From the NCBI RefSeq assembly GCF_947488945.1, contig NZ_CANLBS010000005.1, forward strand, positions 124,001-188,000: 64,000 bases of DNA, written 5' to 3'. Shown here piece after piece: positions 43,470 through 52,642 of the stretch (the stretch's first letter is position 1; every line of letters begins with the position of its first letter). Source of the stretch: an uncultured Streptomyces sp. (GTDB lineage Bacteria > Actinomycetota > Actinomycetes > Streptomycetales > Streptomycetaceae). The position numbers and the translations under genes are program-made. The notes below the pieces were generated by a model. It was not told where the DNA came from and did not search any database. It saw nothing but the letters and a program-made list of their open reading frames with translations.

Positions 43470-43848
43470 CGCGCACCGCCTCCGTGCCGGTGGGCCGTCA
43501 AGGGCCTCGCAGCGGTGCGTCGTTCCCGCCCCCGGTCCGCGGATCCGTTCTTCGCCGGACTGTCGTCGGCCACATCAACTCCGGTTCATATGCGCGATCT
43601 GTCCGTATGTGAGCGCAATATCACGATAAAGAGGAAACGGCATTCACAGGCTTTTTGCGGTCTATATTCCGTGTGTCATCTTATGGTGCCCCCTGAGTGG
43701 TGCGCGCCACAGGTGCCCTCGGGCCCCGGCCGACGGGACGGAGGCCCCGCGCCCGAGGGGCCCGCCGGTGCGACCCGTGTTTACGTGGAAGAGGCCGGTC
43801 CGCCCCGGCGGCCGCCGCCTCCCCCGTCCCCGGCCCGCGGAGCACACC
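43470..43848. promoter_or_regulatory. AT-richer divergent control region upstream of arcD
   Basis: 379 bases. The stretch 43575-43690 is markedly richer in A and T than the rest of the window. It holds GTGA-N8-TCAC at 43609-43624, similar to but two bases wider than a CRP/FNR half-site arrangement, and TA-rich blocks (TATATT near 43662-43667) suited to promoters. This is the likely arc operon promoter, consistent with regulation by energy or oxygen state. No gene is supported inside. Confidence 0.4.
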
Positions 43849-44742
43849 GTGCGGAAGAACCCCCGCCTTCACGACCGACTCGCCGTCGTCACCGGAGCCG
43901 CGCGCGGGCTCGGCGCCGGCCTCGCCCACGAACTGGCCGGGCGGGGCATGCGGCTGGCCCTGCTCGGCAGGGAGTCCGAGACGCTCGCCACCGTCGCCGC
44001 CTCGCTGCCCACCGAGGCGCACTGCTTCGAGGTGGACGTCACCGACGACGCGGCGATGGCGCGGACCGCGCGCGAGATCACCGAACGGATGGGGCCCGCC
44101 TCGGTGGTGGTGGCCAACGCCGGGGTCGCCGAGGGCGGGCCGTTCGCCGGCTCGGACCCGGTGACCTGGCGGCGCGTCGTCGAGGTGAACCTGGTGGGCA
44201 GCGCCGTCACCGCCCGGTCCTTCCTCCCCGGTCTGCTCGCCACCCGCGGCTACTTCCTCCAGATCGCCTCGACGGCGGCCTTCGGCGCGGCCCCGATGAT
44301 GAGCGCGTACTGCGCCTCCAAGGCGGGGGCCGAGTCCTTCGCCCAGTCGCTGCGGGCCGAACTCGGACCGCAGGGAGTCGCCGTGGGGATCGCCTACCTG
44401 AGCTGGACCGGCACCGACATGATCCGCGACGCCGACCAGTACGGGGTGCTGCGCGAGCTGCGCCGCCACATGCCCGCGCCGGCCCGCAAGGTGTTCCCGG
44501 TGGAGACCGTCGCCCGCTGGGTCGCCCGCGGCGTCGACCACCGCTCCCCCACCGTCTACGCCCCGCCGTGGCTCCGTGCGGTCCAGCCGGTCCGGCCCTT
44601 CCTGCCGCCGCTGGTCGCCCTCGTCTCGCGGCGGGAGCTGCCCCGACTGGCCCAACACACCGACTTCTCCCCGACCGGCCTGCTGGGCAGGGGCGGCGAC
44701 GCCGACCGGCGGGGCGCCGGCATCGGAGGCCGGCCGGACTGA
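43849..44742 (+). CDS. SDR-family oxidoreductase
   Basis: 297 residues from GTG 43849, with GCGGAG upstream. Classical SDR: TGAARGLGAGLA cofactor loop, VANAGVAEGG, IASTAAFGAAPMMSAYCASK containing the Ser and the Y-x3-K catalytic pair. The C-terminus extends 60 residues with hydrophobic segments, as in SDRs acting on membrane-bound or fatty substrates. It stands first in a set with an SRPBCC protein and a phytoene-desaturase-like oxidoreductase, though a 158-base gap follows. Confidence 0.9.
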   Translation: MRKNPRLHDRLAVVTGAARGLGAGLAHELAGRGMRLALLGRESETLATVAASLPTEAHCFEVDVTDDAAMARTAREITERMGPASVVVANAGVAEGGPFAGSDPVTWRRVVEVNLVGSAVTARSFLPGLLATRGYFLQIASTAAFGAAPMMSAYCASKAGAESFAQSLRAELGPQGVAVGIAYLSWTGTDMIRDADQYGVLRELRRHMPAPARKVFPVETVARWVARGVDHRSPTVYAPPWLRAVQPVRPFLPPLVALVSRRELPRLAQHTDFSPTGLLGRGGDADRRGAGIGGRPD

Positions 44743-44900
44743 ACGGGCGGGCACCGGGCAGGCGGAGGGGGTGCCCGGGTGGCCGGACCCCCCGGCCGGG
44801 TGTCCAGTGGAAAGCCGGGGCAGACCGCCCCCCGCGCGCATCGGGGGACCACCGGCCTGCGCGTCCGTCCCCTCCGCAGCGAAAGACCGGGAGTACTCAC

Positions 44901-45359
44901 ATGGCCGTCCGACACCACCTCGTCGCCCGCCCGCCGGAAGCCGTGTGGGCGTTCCTCAGCGACCCGTCGCGGTACGGCGAATGGGTCGTCGGCACCTCCG
45001 ACTCGCAGCCCGACGAGGGCCGCTGGCCCGAGGTGGGAGCCTCCCTCACCTACACGGTGCGGATCGGGCCGGTGGAACTGCGAGGCCACACGGTGGTCCG
45101 CCGCAGCGAAGCGCCGGGCATCCTCGAACTGGAGGCGTACAGCGGCCCGCTGGGCAGCGCCCGGATCGCCTTCGACATCCGCCCCTGGGGGGAGGGCACC
45201 CTGGTGGTTCTGGACGAGCACCCGCTGCGCGGGATGGGCGCCCGGGTCCACAACGCCGTCGCCGACGCCCTGATCCAGGTGCGGCACCGCAAGATGCTCA
45301 GCCGCCTCGGCGAACAGGTGGAAGCGATGACCACCCGGACCGGGGCCCGCCATGGCTGA
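44901..45359 (+). CDS. SRPBCC-family (polyketide-cyclase-like) protein
   Basis: 152 residues, ATG with GGGAG upstream. A START/Bet v1-like helix-grip fold: RPPEAVWAFLSDPSRYGEWV, VGASLTYTVRIGPVEL, and a long C-terminal helix LIQVRHRKMLSRLGEQVEAM. Such proteins bind hydrophobic ligands or aid cyclisation. It overlaps the following FAD oxidoreductase gene by 8 bases, so both probably act on the same lipophilic substrate. Confidence 0.87.
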   Translation: MAVRHHLVARPPEAVWAFLSDPSRYGEWVVGTSDSQPDEGRWPEVGASLTYTVRIGPVELRGHTVVRRSEAPGILELEAYSGPLGSARIAFDIRPWGEGTLVVLDEHPLRGMGARVHNAVADALIQVRHRKMLSRLGEQVEAMTTRTGARHG

Positions 45360-47001
45360 CGCGGTGGTGGTGGGCAGCGGCCCCAACGGGCTGGTCGCGG
45401 CCAACCTGCTGGCCGATGCCGGCTGGGACGTCGAAGTCCTGGAGGCACAGGACACCCACGGCGGCGCGGTCCGCAGCGACCGCGGCGTGCACCCGGACTA
45501 CGTCTCCGACCTCTTCAGCTCCTTCTATCCGCTCGCCGCCGCCTCCCCCGTCATCGCGTCGCTGGGCCTGGACCGTGACGGACTGGAGTGGAGCCACGCC
45601 GGTCACGTGCTGGCCCATCCGCTGCTCGACGGCCGCTGCGCGGTCCTCGACCGGGACCACGACGTGACCGCGGCGTCGCTGGACGCCTTCGCGCCCGGCG
45701 ACGGGCAGGCCTGGCAGGAACTCTGCCGCACCTGGGACGGGCTGCGCGAGGGCATCCTCGACGCCCTGTTCACCCCCTTCCCGCCGGTCCTCGCGGCGGG
45801 AAAGCTGGCGCTGCGCCTGCACGACACGGACGCGTTGCGGCTGGCCCGCTCCCTGGTGCTGCCGGTGCGGCGGTTCGGACAGGAGGAGTTCGGCGGCGAG
45901 GGCGGCGGCCTGCTCCTCGCCGGCAACGCGCTGCACGCGGACCTGGCCCCCGAGGCGGCGGGCAGCGGCGGCTTCGGCTGGCTGATGTCGATGCTGGGCC
46001 AGACCTACGGCTTTCCCGTCCCGGTCGGCGGCGCGGGCGCGCTCACCGACGCCCTGGTGCGCCGGCTGGAGCGGCTCGGCGGGACCGTGCGGTGCGGGCA
46101 GCGGGTCAGCGAGATCGTGGTGCGCGGCGGCCGCGCGGTCGGCGTCCGCACCGCCGACGGCGGCGCGGTGCGCGCCCGCAGGGCGGTCCTGGCGGACGTG
46201 TCCGCACCCGAGCTGTACGGCTCGCTGGTGGCGCCCGAACACCTGCCGGGCAAGGTGCTGGACGACGTACGCCGGTTCCAGTGGGATTTCGCCACCTTCA
46301 AGGTGGACTGGGCGCTGGACGGCCCGGTCCCCTGGACCGCGCCTCAGGCGTCCGGGGCGGGCACGGTGCACCTGGCGGAGGGCGTCGACGCCCTGACGCT
46401 GTTCGCGGCCCACATCGCCATGGGCCTGGTCCCCGAGCGGCCGTTCGCGCTGGTGGGACAGATGACGACGGCCGACCGCACCCGCTCCCCCGAGGGCACC
46501 GAGTCGGCCTGGGCCTATACGCACGTCCCGCACACCGTCAAGGGCGACGCCGGCCCCGACGGGCTGACCGGCCGCTGGGACCAGCGGGAACGCGAGGCGA
46601 TGGCCGACCGCGTCGAGGAACAGGTGGAGCGGTACGCCCCCGGCTTCCGCGACCGGGTACGCGCCCGCCGGATCCTGTCCCCGCCGGACCTGCAGGCCGC
46701 CGACGCCAACCTCCACGGCGGCGCCATCAACGGCGGCACCGCGGGGCTGCACCAGCAACTGGTGTTCCGTCCGGTGCCCGGCACGGGGCGTCCCACCACC
46801 GCGGTCACGGGCCTGTACCTGGCGTCGGCCTCCGCCCATCCGGGAGGCGGGGTGCACGGCGCTCCCGGCGCCAACGCGGCCCGCGCCGCGCTGCACTCCG
46901 ACCGCCTCGCCCGCCGGGTCTTCTCCTCCGCCCGGAGGGCGCTCGGGCACCGCGGCGGCGACGCCGAGAGCGGAGCCCTCGGCGCGGTCCGCCGGATCTG
47001 A
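45352..47001 (+). CDS. Phytoene-desaturase-like FAD-dependent oxidoreductase
   Basis: 549 residues. N-terminal dinucleotide fold VVVGSGPNGLVAANLLADAG with the following EAQDTHGGAVRS, and a C-terminal FAD-closing motif near SASAHPGGGVHGAPGANAA, the family's G-G-G-x-x-G-x-G pattern. It belongs to the NAD(P)/FAD phytoene desaturase-related group (retinol saturase/CrtI-like), whose actinobacterial members often act on lipids. No other carotenoid gene (crtB, crtE) is nearby, so carotenoid synthesis is not implied. Confidence 0.88.
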   Translation: MADAVVVGSGPNGLVAANLLADAGWDVEVLEAQDTHGGAVRSDRGVHPDYVSDLFSSFYPLAAASPVIASLGLDRDGLEWSHAGHVLAHPLLDGRCAVLDRDHDVTAASLDAFAPGDGQAWQELCRTWDGLREGILDALFTPFPPVLAAGKLALRLHDTDALRLARSLVLPVRRFGQEEFGGEGGGLLLAGNALHADLAPEAAGSGGFGWLMSMLGQTYGFPVPVGGAGALTDALVRRLERLGGTVRCGQRVSEIVVRGGRAVGVRTADGGAVRARRAVLADVSAPELYGSLVAPEHLPGKVLDDVRRFQWDFATFKVDWALDGPVPWTAPQASGAGTVHLAEGVDALTLFAAHIAMGLVPERPFALVGQMTTADRTRSPEGTESAWAYTHVPHTVKGDAGPDGLTGRWDQREREAMADRVEEQVERYAPGFRDRVRARRILSPPDLQAADANLHGGAINGGTAGLHQQLVFRPVPGTGRPTTAVTGLYLASASAHPGGGVHGAPGANAARAALHSDRLARRVFSSARRALGHRGGDAESGALGAVRRI

Positions 47002-47008
47002 CGCGGTC

Positions 47009-47053
47009 CCCGCACGCGGGCGTGGCGCGCGGTGCGCCGCCCCCGCGTGCGGG
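47009..47053 (+). terminator. Hairpin after the FAD oxidoreductase gene
   Basis: Perfect 12-bp arms (CCCGCACGCGGG and CCCGCGTGCGGG) around a 21-base GC-rich loop, starting 7 bases after the stop codon. Confidence 0.55.
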
Positions 47054-47081
47054 CGGCCGCCGTCGGAGGGACGGTTGAAGC

Positions 47082-47264
47082 ATGACAACGGCACTGAACC
47101 CCCCGACCGAGACCCCGCAGGGCGAAGGCTGCACCAGCGAGGCGCACCAGGAACGGGCCGACGGAGGCATGTGGGAACACCCCGTGCTGTGGGCGGCCCT
47201 GATCGTCGTCGGCGCGGCCGTGGTGGCCGGCTACTTCGCCGCGCGCGTCTTCGGATTCACATGA
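47082..47264 (+). CDS. Small single-helix membrane protein
   Basis: 60 residues, ATG with GGAGGG 11 bases upstream. A polar N-terminal 30 residues is followed by one membrane helix (VLWAALIVVGAAVVAGYFAA). Its stop overlaps the start of the HhH-GPD gene by 4 bases, which supports it as a real gene. Family not recognised; similar tiny proteins (DUF6480-like) occur in streptomycetes. Confidence 0.72.
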   Translation: MTTALNPPTETPQGEGCTSEAHQERADGGMWEHPVLWAALIVVGAAVVAGYFAARVFGFT

Positions 47265-47887
47265 GCGCCCGGTCCACCGCCGCGGCACTGCTCGACGCAC
47301 ACGGCACCACCTACGCCCAGGAGGCCGGCATCCGGCTGCGCGACACCCCGCAGCCGCTCTACCAACTCCTCGTCCTGAGCCTGCTGCTGAGCACCCGGAT
47401 CCGGGCCTCCGTCGCGGTCGCCGCCGCCCGCGCCCTGTACGCCCACGGGATGCGCACCCCCCGCCGGACGGCGGACGCCACCTGGCAGCAGCGCGTCGAC
47501 GCGCTCGGCGAAGGCGGCTACCGCCGCTACGACGAACGCACCGCGACCCAGCTCGGCGAGGGCGCGACGCTGCTCCTGGAGACGTACGGCGGCGACCTGC
47601 GGAGGCTGCGCCGGCGTGCGGACGGCGATCTCGACGTGCTCCGCGACGGGTTGCGCCGCACCCCCGGCATCGGTCCGGTGGGCGCGGACATCTTCCTCCG
47701 CGAGGCGCAGGACGTCTGGCCGGAGGCGGCCCCGTACTTCGACGCCAAGGCCCGGCAGGGCGCGGAACGGCTGGGCCTGCCCACGGATCCCGCCGCCCTC
47801 GCGCGGCTGTCGGGCGGTCACGGTCCGTCGGTCCTCGCCGCCGCGCTGGTGCGCGCCGCTCTGGACCGGACATCGTCCGGTCCGTGA
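47261..47887 (+). CDS. HhH-GPD superfamily DNA glycosylase-like protein (endonuclease III type)
   Basis: 208 residues, ATG in a 4-base overlap. The helix-hairpin-helix reads LRRTPGIGPVGADIFLREAQ and the conserved Asp of the GPD motif sits in PYFDAKARQ. The Lys that gives endonuclease III its lyase activity is not in the expected HhH position (GPVGAD), and there is no 4Fe-4S cysteine cluster at the C-terminus, so it may be a monofunctional glycosylase or a non-catalytic member. Coupled to a small membrane protein gene, which is unusual. Confidence 0.82.
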   Translation: MSARSTAAALLDAHGTTYAQEAGIRLRDTPQPLYQLLVLSLLLSTRIRASVAVAAARALYAHGMRTPRRTADATWQQRVDALGEGGYRRYDERTATQLGEGATLLLETYGGDLRRLRRRADGDLDVLRDGLRRTPGIGPVGADIFLREAQDVWPEAAPYFDAKARQGAERLGLPTDPAALARLSGGHGPSVLAAALVRAALDRTSSGP

Positions 47888-48029
47888 CCGGCGGTTGATC
47901 TCCGGAGTTCAGGCAGGCAGCGGACGGCCTCGGGCGGCAGACCGCCCCGCCGCACGGCCGCCGTGCGGCGGGGCGCCCGTGCGTCGGGGCGGGTGACTCA
48001 CGACGGGGACGGCGGCTCCGTCCGGCACG

Positions 48030-48185
48030 TCACCAGTAGTGACGCCTTCCACCGACGGCGCGGCCGGTGGCGCCGAGGATCCACAGGACGGCGCCGATCA
48101 CCAGCAGCACGATCCCGATGGTCCACAGGACGGAGATCCCGGCGATCAGTCCGATGACCAGCAGGATGATTCCGAGAACGATCAT
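48030..48185 (-). CDS. Tiny hydrophobic membrane protein (DUF6131-like)
   Basis: 51 residues, ATG at 48185 with GGGGAG 6 bases upstream. Two closely packed hydrophobic helices (VLGIILLVIGLIAG and WTIGIVLLVIGAVLWILG) and a basic C-terminus GRAVGGRRHYW. This short protein is widespread in streptomycetes, often next to stress genes, with unknown function. It is divergent from the gas-vesicle cluster 132 bases away. Confidence 0.85.
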   Translation of the reverse strand: MIVLGIILLVIGLIAGISVLWTIGIVLLVIGAVLWILGATGRAVGGRRHYW

Positions 48186-48317
48186 GACGCTCTCCCCTCT
48201 GTCCGAGCGATTCCATTATGCGCCCGTATGTCCGTATTCGGGTTGTCGACCGCCGGAACGTTTCCGGATGGGCCTTCCCGAGATGCGCGACACGCCGAGT
48301 GGCACAAGCCTGGTGCC

Positions 48318-48635
48318 ATGGCAGAACAGCGTCGCAAACGAGCCGGAGACTCCTCGACCGCCACCGCTCGGCGCCCCCGCGCGGGCGGCCCCGAGCACGC
48401 GGCGCGCTCCGCCTCCCAGAGCCTCGAAGGCCTCATCGGCCACCCCGCGGAGGGCGTGTCCGCGGTCCGCCGCGCGGACGACGGGTGGTGCGTCGTCGTG
48501 GACGTCCTGGAAGTTCCCCGGATTCCCGACACCACCAGCCTGCTCGCCTCCTACGAGGTGCAGCTGGACAAGGACGGCGAACTCCTGGAGTACCGGCGGG
48601 TGCGCCGGTACCGACGGGGTGCCGCCGACGAGTGA
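48318..48635 (+). CDS. gvpO: Gas vesicle protein GvpO
   Basis: 105 residues. The C-terminal 70 residues match GvpO (SLEGLIGHPAEGVSAVRRADDGW, then VLEVPRIPDTTSLLASYEVQLD and a YRRVRRY end); the N-terminus is a basic Arg/Ala-rich tail. GvpO is an accessory protein required for vesicle assembly in haloarchaea. It opens the ten-gene streptomycete cluster. Confidence 0.92.
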   Translation: MAEQRRKRAGDSSTATARRPRAGGPEHAARSASQSLEGLIGHPAEGVSAVRRADDGWCVVVDVLEVPRIPDTTSLLASYEVQLDKDGELLEYRRVRRYRRGAADE

Positions 48636-48662
48636 CGCCGCGCCCCCAACGGAAGGACCCCC

Positions 48663-49133
48663 ATGACCACCACCGAATACTCCGACGAAGTGATCTGCCG
48701 TCCACGGGCCGGCACGTTGTACGACGTGCTCGAACTCATCCTGGACCGGGGCATGGTGATCGACGTCTTCGTCCGGGTGTCCCTGGTCGGTATCGAGATC
48801 CTCAAAATCGACGCCCGGATCGTGGTGGCGAGCGTGGACACGTACCTGCGGTTCGCGGAGGCGTGCAACCGGCTCGACCTGGAGCGCGATTCGGGCAGCA
48901 CCACCATCCCCGAACTGCTCGGCGGCACCGCCGCCAAGTCGATCGGCAAGCGCAAGGTCCGCAAGGCCGCCTCGAGCGTCGGCGACACCGTCCGCAAGGC
49001 GGTGGGAGCCGACGACGGCGACGACAGGGACGCCGGGACCGAGGAGACGGAGCGGCCCAGGAAGCGCCGCGCGCCGTCCCGCAGCTCCTCCGCCGCCAGC
49101 GGCACCACCCGACGACGCCGTGTGGAGGCGTGA
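48663..49133 (+). CDS. gvpA: Gas vesicle structural protein GvpA
   Basis: 156 residues. Residues about 15-75 are the GvpA shell domain: LYDVLELILDRGMVIDVFVR followed by VSLVGIEILKIDARIVVAS and VDTYLRFAEA. GvpA forms the hydrophobic ribs of the vesicle wall. As in other streptomycetes it has a long Arg/Lys/Ser-rich C-terminal extension (about 80-156) absent from aquatic homologues, which would be expected to affect packing. The stop overlaps the region of the gvpF start. Confidence 0.95.
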   Translation: MTTTEYSDEVICRPRAGTLYDVLELILDRGMVIDVFVRVSLVGIEILKIDARIVVASVDTYLRFAEACNRLDLERDSGSTTIPELLGGTAAKSIGKRKVRKAASSVGDTVRKAVGADDGDDRDAGTEETERPRKRRAPSRSSSAASGTTRRRRVEA

Positions 49134-49135
49134 CC

Positions 49136-49909
49136 GTGACCGAGCACGGCGTGTACGTGTACGGCATCGTCGGCCGCGGCACGGCGGTGCCGGAGGGCAT
49201 GGCCTGTGTCGGCGGTGCCGGTTCCCCGGCCAGGACGGTCGGCGCCGGCAAGGTCCGCGCCGTCGTCAGTGACGCCCCAGCCTCGTTGCGGGCCAGACGG
49301 CGCGACCTGCTGGCCCATCAGGAGCTGCTGATGCGGCTGGCGGAGAACGGCCCCGTGCTCCCGATGCGCTTCGGCATGGTGGCGACCGACGAACGGGCGG
49401 TGAGCGAGCGGCTGGCGGCCGACGAACGCGCCTGTCTCACCACGCTGAAGGAACTCGCCGACCGGGTCGAGGTCAACGTCAAGGCCTTCCCCGCACAGGA
49501 CTCGCTCGCCTCGCTGCTCGCCGACGACGCGCGCATCCGGCGGTTGCGCGAGGAGGTGCGGCGCAGGCCTGGCTACGAGGCGAGCGTCCGGCTCGGCGAG
49601 GCCGTGGCCACCGCGCTGGCCCGGCGGGCCACCGAGGCGGGCCGCGACATCGCCCGTGAACTGGCCGGGCTGGCACGGTCGACGGTGCCGGGTCCCGAGG
49701 TCCACGGCTGCGTGCTCAACGCCTCGTTCCTGGTCGACCGGGACGTGCTCCCGGAGTTCCTCGACACGGCCCGGCGGCACGCGGGGGCGCGCGGCGAACA
49801 CGTGGACCTCAGGATCGCCGGCCCACTCCCCTGTTACAGCTTCGTCGCGGACATCGCCTCCTCCCCCGCGCCCACGCCCGCCATGGTCGGGAGGCCGTCA
49901 TGGGACTGA
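49136..49909 (+). CDS. gvpF: Gas vesicle protein GvpF
   Basis: 257 residues. GTG 49136 was chosen because GGAGG (49124-49128) gives good spacing; a GTG at 49130 overlaps it too closely. GvpF/L family: [11 protein letters not shown] at the start, [22 protein letters not shown] in the middle and [12 protein letters not shown] at the end. It is an accessory/minor protein that binds GvpA during nucleation. It overlaps gvpG by 10 bases. Confidence 0.93.
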   Translation: MTEHGVYVYGIVGRGTAVPEGMACVGGAGSPARTVGAGKVRAVVSDAPASLRARRRDLLAHQELLMRLAENGPVLPMRFGMVATDERAVSERLAADERACLTTLKELADRVEVNVKAFPAQDSLASLLADDARIRRLREEVRRRPGYEASVRLGEAVATALARRATEAGRDIARELAGLARSTVPGPEVHGCVLNASFLVDRDVLPEFLDTARRHAGARGEHVDLRIAGPLPCYSFVADIASSPAPTPAMVGRPSWD

Positions 49910-50157
49910 TCACCGGACTGCTCACCCTGCCGCTCGCCCCCGTGCGGGGCGTGGTCTGGGTGGCGGAGAAGATCGAGGACGCCGCCGACCGCGAACTGCA
50001 CGACCCCTCCGTGGTCCGCGCTCAACTCGCCGCCCTCAACCAGGATCTGGAGGACGGGCTGATCGACATCGAGGAGTTCGAACGTCAGGAAGAGACACTG
50101 CTCGACCGGCTCCACGCCACCCGCGTGGGCCCCGGCAGGACGATCGAAGGTGACTGA
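49900..50157 (+). CDS. gvpG: Gas vesicle protein GvpG
   Basis: 85 residues, ATG inside the gvpF end. Typical Gvp[21 protein letters not shown] then a helical [23 protein letters not shown] hairpin. It is an accessory assembly protein that associates with GvpF and GvpL. Confidence 0.93.
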   Translation: MGLITGLLTLPLAPVRGVVWVAEKIEDAADRELHDPSVVRAQLAALNQDLEDGLIDIEEFERQEETLLDRLHATRVGPGRTIEGD

Positions 50158-50160
50158 CCC

Positions 50161-51147
50161 ATGGAAGACAACACCAAGGTGACCCTCGCGGCGGCCGTGG
50201 TCGGCGGTTACGTGCTGGGCCGGACGAAGAAGGGCCGCGTGGCGCTCAGCGTCGCCACGTATCTCGCGGGCCGGCGTTTCGGGCTCGAACCCCGTCAGCT
50301 CGCCGCCGAAGGCGTGCGGCGCCTCGGCGAACTCCCCCAAATCGCCGAACTGCAGGAACAGTTGCGCGGCGAGGTCCTCGAAGCCGGCCGCGAAGCGGTG
50401 ACGGCGGCGGCCAACCGGGGCATGAGCACGCTCGCCGACGCCATCGGAGACCGTACGGCGCGTCTCGGCCAACGCCCGGAGTCCGAGGAGGACGAGGAGG
50501 AGGAGGGCGAGGAGCCGGACGACGAGGAGTACGAGGACGAGGACGAGGGCCCGGAGGACGAGGGCCCGGAGGGCGAAGGCCCCGAGGACGAAGACGAAGA
50601 CGAGGAGTACGAGGACGAGGAGTACGAGGACGAGGAGGAGCCGGACGACGAGGACGAAGAGCCGGACGGCGAAGAGCCGGACGACGACTACGAGGACGAA
50701 GACGGGGACGACGAGGAGGAGCCGGAAGAGGACGAGGAGGAAGAGCCGGAACCGCCGCGCCGGGAACGCAAGAGCGGTGGGTCCGGACGGTCCCGTCCCG
50801 CCCCCTCGAAGAAGGACGCCGAGGAGCCTCACGCCAAGAAGGCCGCCGAGGGCCCGGCGAAGAAGTCCGCGCCCGCCAAGAAGGCCGCTCCGGCCAAGAA
50901 GGCGCCCGCCAAGAAGACCCCCGCGAGCAAGACCGCCGCGAAGAAGGCTCCGGCCAAGAGGGCCGCGACCGGGAGGTCCGCCGCGAAGACTCCCGCCAAG
51001 AAGGCCGCCGCGAAGAAGACGGCCGCCAAGAAGGCGCCGGCGAAGAAGGCAGCCGCGAAGAAGTCGGCTCCGGCCAAGAAGACGGCGGCGAAGAAGAGTT
51101 CGCCGGCCAAGCGGACAGCGTCCAAGCGTGCCGACCGGCGGAGGTAG
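50161..51147 (+). CDS. gvpY: GvpY-position protein with acidic block and histone-like Lys/Ala tail
   Basis: 328 residues. The first 105 residues include a Gly-zipper-like stretch ([17 protein letters not shown]) and helical segments typical of the GvpY position in streptomycete clusters. About 108-195 is an almost pure Asp/Glu block, and about 200-328 a Lys/Ala/Pro repeat ([14 protein letters not shown]) resembling histone H1 or HU tails. The gene name follows cluster order (gvpG-Y-Z) and is positional. Opposite charged blocks could mediate self-association or DNA/GvpA binding; no enzyme motif is visible. Confidence 0.82.
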   Translation: MEDNTKVTLAAAVVGGYVLGRTKKGRVALSVATYLAGRRFGLEPRQLAAEGVRRLGELPQIAELQEQLRGEVLEAGREAVTAAANRGMSTLADAIGDRTARLGQRPESEEDEEEEGEEPDDEEYEDEDEGPEDEGPEGEGPEDEDEDEEYEDEEYEDEEEPDDEDEEPDGEEPDDDYEDEDGDDEEEPEEDEEEEPEPPRRERKSGGSGRSRPAPSKKDAEEPHAKKAAEGPAKKSAPAKKAAPAKKAPAKKTPASKTAAKKAPAKRAATGRSAAKTPAKKAAAKKTAAKKAPAKKAAAKKSAPAKKTAAKKSSPAKRTASKRADRRR

Positions 51148-51153
51148 CCAGCG

Positions 51154-52257
51154 ATGAGCAAGACCGAGAAGGACGAGAAGGACGAGGGCTCCGGCACCTC
51201 GGGAGTCGACCGGATCCGCGAGGAGCTGTCCGGCTATCTCTCGGCGCAGGTCGAGCGGCTGGCCGAGAAGGCCGGCGACAAGCTGACCGACGTGACGGGC
51301 AAGCTCGGCGACGTCACCGAGAACGGCGGATCGCTGCCGGCGATCGGCTCGCGCGTCCTGCAGGGCGAGTCCCCGGCGAAGGCGTTCGTGTCGGAGAAGG
51401 CCAAGAGCGTCAAGGACAACGTGGTCGACAAGGCGAAGAGCGCCTTCGGCGGCGGTGGCGGCAAGAGCAAGGGCAAGGCCGGCAGCGGCAAGTTCATGAA
51501 CATCGTCGAGGTGCTCGACGTCGGAGTGCCGCTGCGGACCGCCTACGACCACTGGACGCAGTACGACAAGTTCGGCAGCTTCACCAAGGGCGTCCAGGAC
51601 GTCACCAAGAACGACGAGTCGGAGAGCGACTGGAAGGTCAAGATCGGCCCTTCCAACCGGAGCTTCAAGGCGACCGTCCAGGAGCAGGTGCCGGACGAGC
51701 GGATCGTCTGGACCTCCGAGGGCGCCAAGGGCTCGGTGCGCGGCGCGGTCAGCTTCCACGAGCTGACGCCCACGCTGACCCGCGTCGTCCTCGTGATCGA
51801 GTACTACCCCTCCGGCTTCTTCGAGAAGACCGGCAACCTCTGGCGCGTCCAGGGGCGGCGGATGCGCCTGGACTTCAAGAACTTCCAGCGCTACGTCACC
51901 CTGACCGACGAGGAGCCCGAGGACGCCTGGCGCGGCACGATCCGCGACGGTGAGGTCGTCGTCTCCCACGAGGACGCCGTCGAGGAGGAAGAGGCCGCCG
52001 AGGACGAGGAGTCGGAGGGCGAGGAGTCCGAGGGCGAGGAGTCCGAGGAGGAGCCGGAGGAGGACGGCGAGGCCGAGGACGACGACGCGTACGACGAGGA
52101 CGAAGAAGAAGGCGACGAGGAGGAAGAGGGCGAGGAAGAGCCCGGGGACGAGGACGAGGAGGAAGAGGAACCGGAGGACGAAGAGGAAGAGGAGCCGGAG
52201 GAAGAGGAAGAGCCGGCGCCTCGGCGGAAGAGGGCACGGGGACGTCACCGTGACTGA
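51154..52257 (+). CDS. gvpZ: GvpZ-position SRPBCC protein with acidic tail
   Basis: 367 residues. A helical N-terminus (about 1-110) with [19 protein letters not shown], then a polyketide-cyclase/SRPBCC domain about 115-255 ([40 protein letters not shown] and [19 protein letters not shown]), and a Glu/Asp-rich tail about 275-355 ending in a basic stub. Positional name. The lipid-cavity domain suggests it handles a hydrophobic partner during vesicle assembly. Overlaps gvpJ by 8 bases. Confidence 0.85.
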   Translation: MSKTEKDEKDEGSGTSGVDRIREELSGYLSAQVERLAEKAGDKLTDVTGKLGDVTENGGSLPAIGSRVLQGESPAKAFVSEKAKSVKDNVVDKAKSAFGGGGGKSKGKAGSGKFMNIVEVLDVGVPLRTAYDHWTQYDKFGSFTKGVQDVTKNDESESDWKVKIGPSNRSFKATVQEQVPDERIVWTSEGAKGSVRGAVSFHELTPTLTRVVLVIEYYPSGFFEKTGNLWRVQGRRMRLDFKNFQRYVTLTDEEPEDAWRGTIRDGEVVVSHEDAVEEEEAAEDEESEGEESEGEESEEEPEEDGEAEDDDAYDEDEEEGDEEEEGEEEPGDEDEEEEEPEDEEEEEPEEEEEPAPRRKRARGRHRD

Positions 52258-52642
52258 TCTGGATCACCGCCGGGCCGACTATCCGGTCCCCGGGCCTCAG
52301 ACCACCAACCTCGCGGACATTCTGGAGCGGGTCCTCGACAAGGGCATCGTGATCGCGGGCGACATCAAGATCGACCTGCTCGACATCGAGCTGCTCACCA
52401 TCCGTCTCCGGTTGTTCGTCGCGTCCGTGGACACCGCGAAGAAGGCCGGCATCGACTGGTGGGAGACCGACCCGGCGCTCTCCTCGAAGGCGTCCCGCAG
52501 CGCGCTCCAGGACGAGAACCGGGAGCTGCGCGAGCGCATCGAGGAACTGGAGGCGAGATCGGGCGGCGCCGGATCCGACCGGGACGAGGACACCGCCCGG
52601 CTGCCGGGGACCGACCGGAGCAAGGAGAAGCAGCGCACATGA
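52250..52642 (+). CDS. gvpJ: Gas vesicle protein GvpJ (GvpA homologue)
   Basis: 130 residues, GTG start overlapping gvpZ, GGGGA upstream. GvpA/J core: [20 protein letters not shown] then [21 protein letters not shown]. The C-terminus is a coiled-coil-like [14 protein letters not shown] segment. GvpJ is a minor wall or tip protein related to GvpA. Confidence 0.92.
   Translation: MTDLDHRRADYPVPGPQTTNLADILERVLDKGIVIAGDIKIDLLDIELLTIRLRLFVASVDTAKKAGIDWWETDPALSSKASRSALQDENRELRERIEELEARSGGAGSDRDEDTARLPGTDRSKEKQRT

Noticed and set aside
43609..43624. GTGA-N8-TCAC as a standard CRP/FNR site.
   Set aside because: The spacer is 8 rather than 6 bases, so I report it only as a weak element of the control region.
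41661..44900. The upstream extension of the SRPBCC gene frame across arcA and arcD.
   Set aside because: The SRPBCC protein begins at 44901 with a ribosome site; upstream sequence in that frame is antisense to the arc genes.
45352..47001. Carotenoid biosynthesis locus based on the phytoene-desaturase-like gene.
   Set aside because: No phytoene synthase, GGPP synthase or cyclase gene is present; the group includes lipid and retinoid oxidoreductases.
50770..51140. The Lys/Ala repeat of GvpY considered as a DNA repeat or assembly artefact.
   Set aside because: Codons vary between copies (AAG with GCC, GCG or GCT), which fits protein-level selection rather than recent DNA duplication, and Dps nearby has the same kind of tail.
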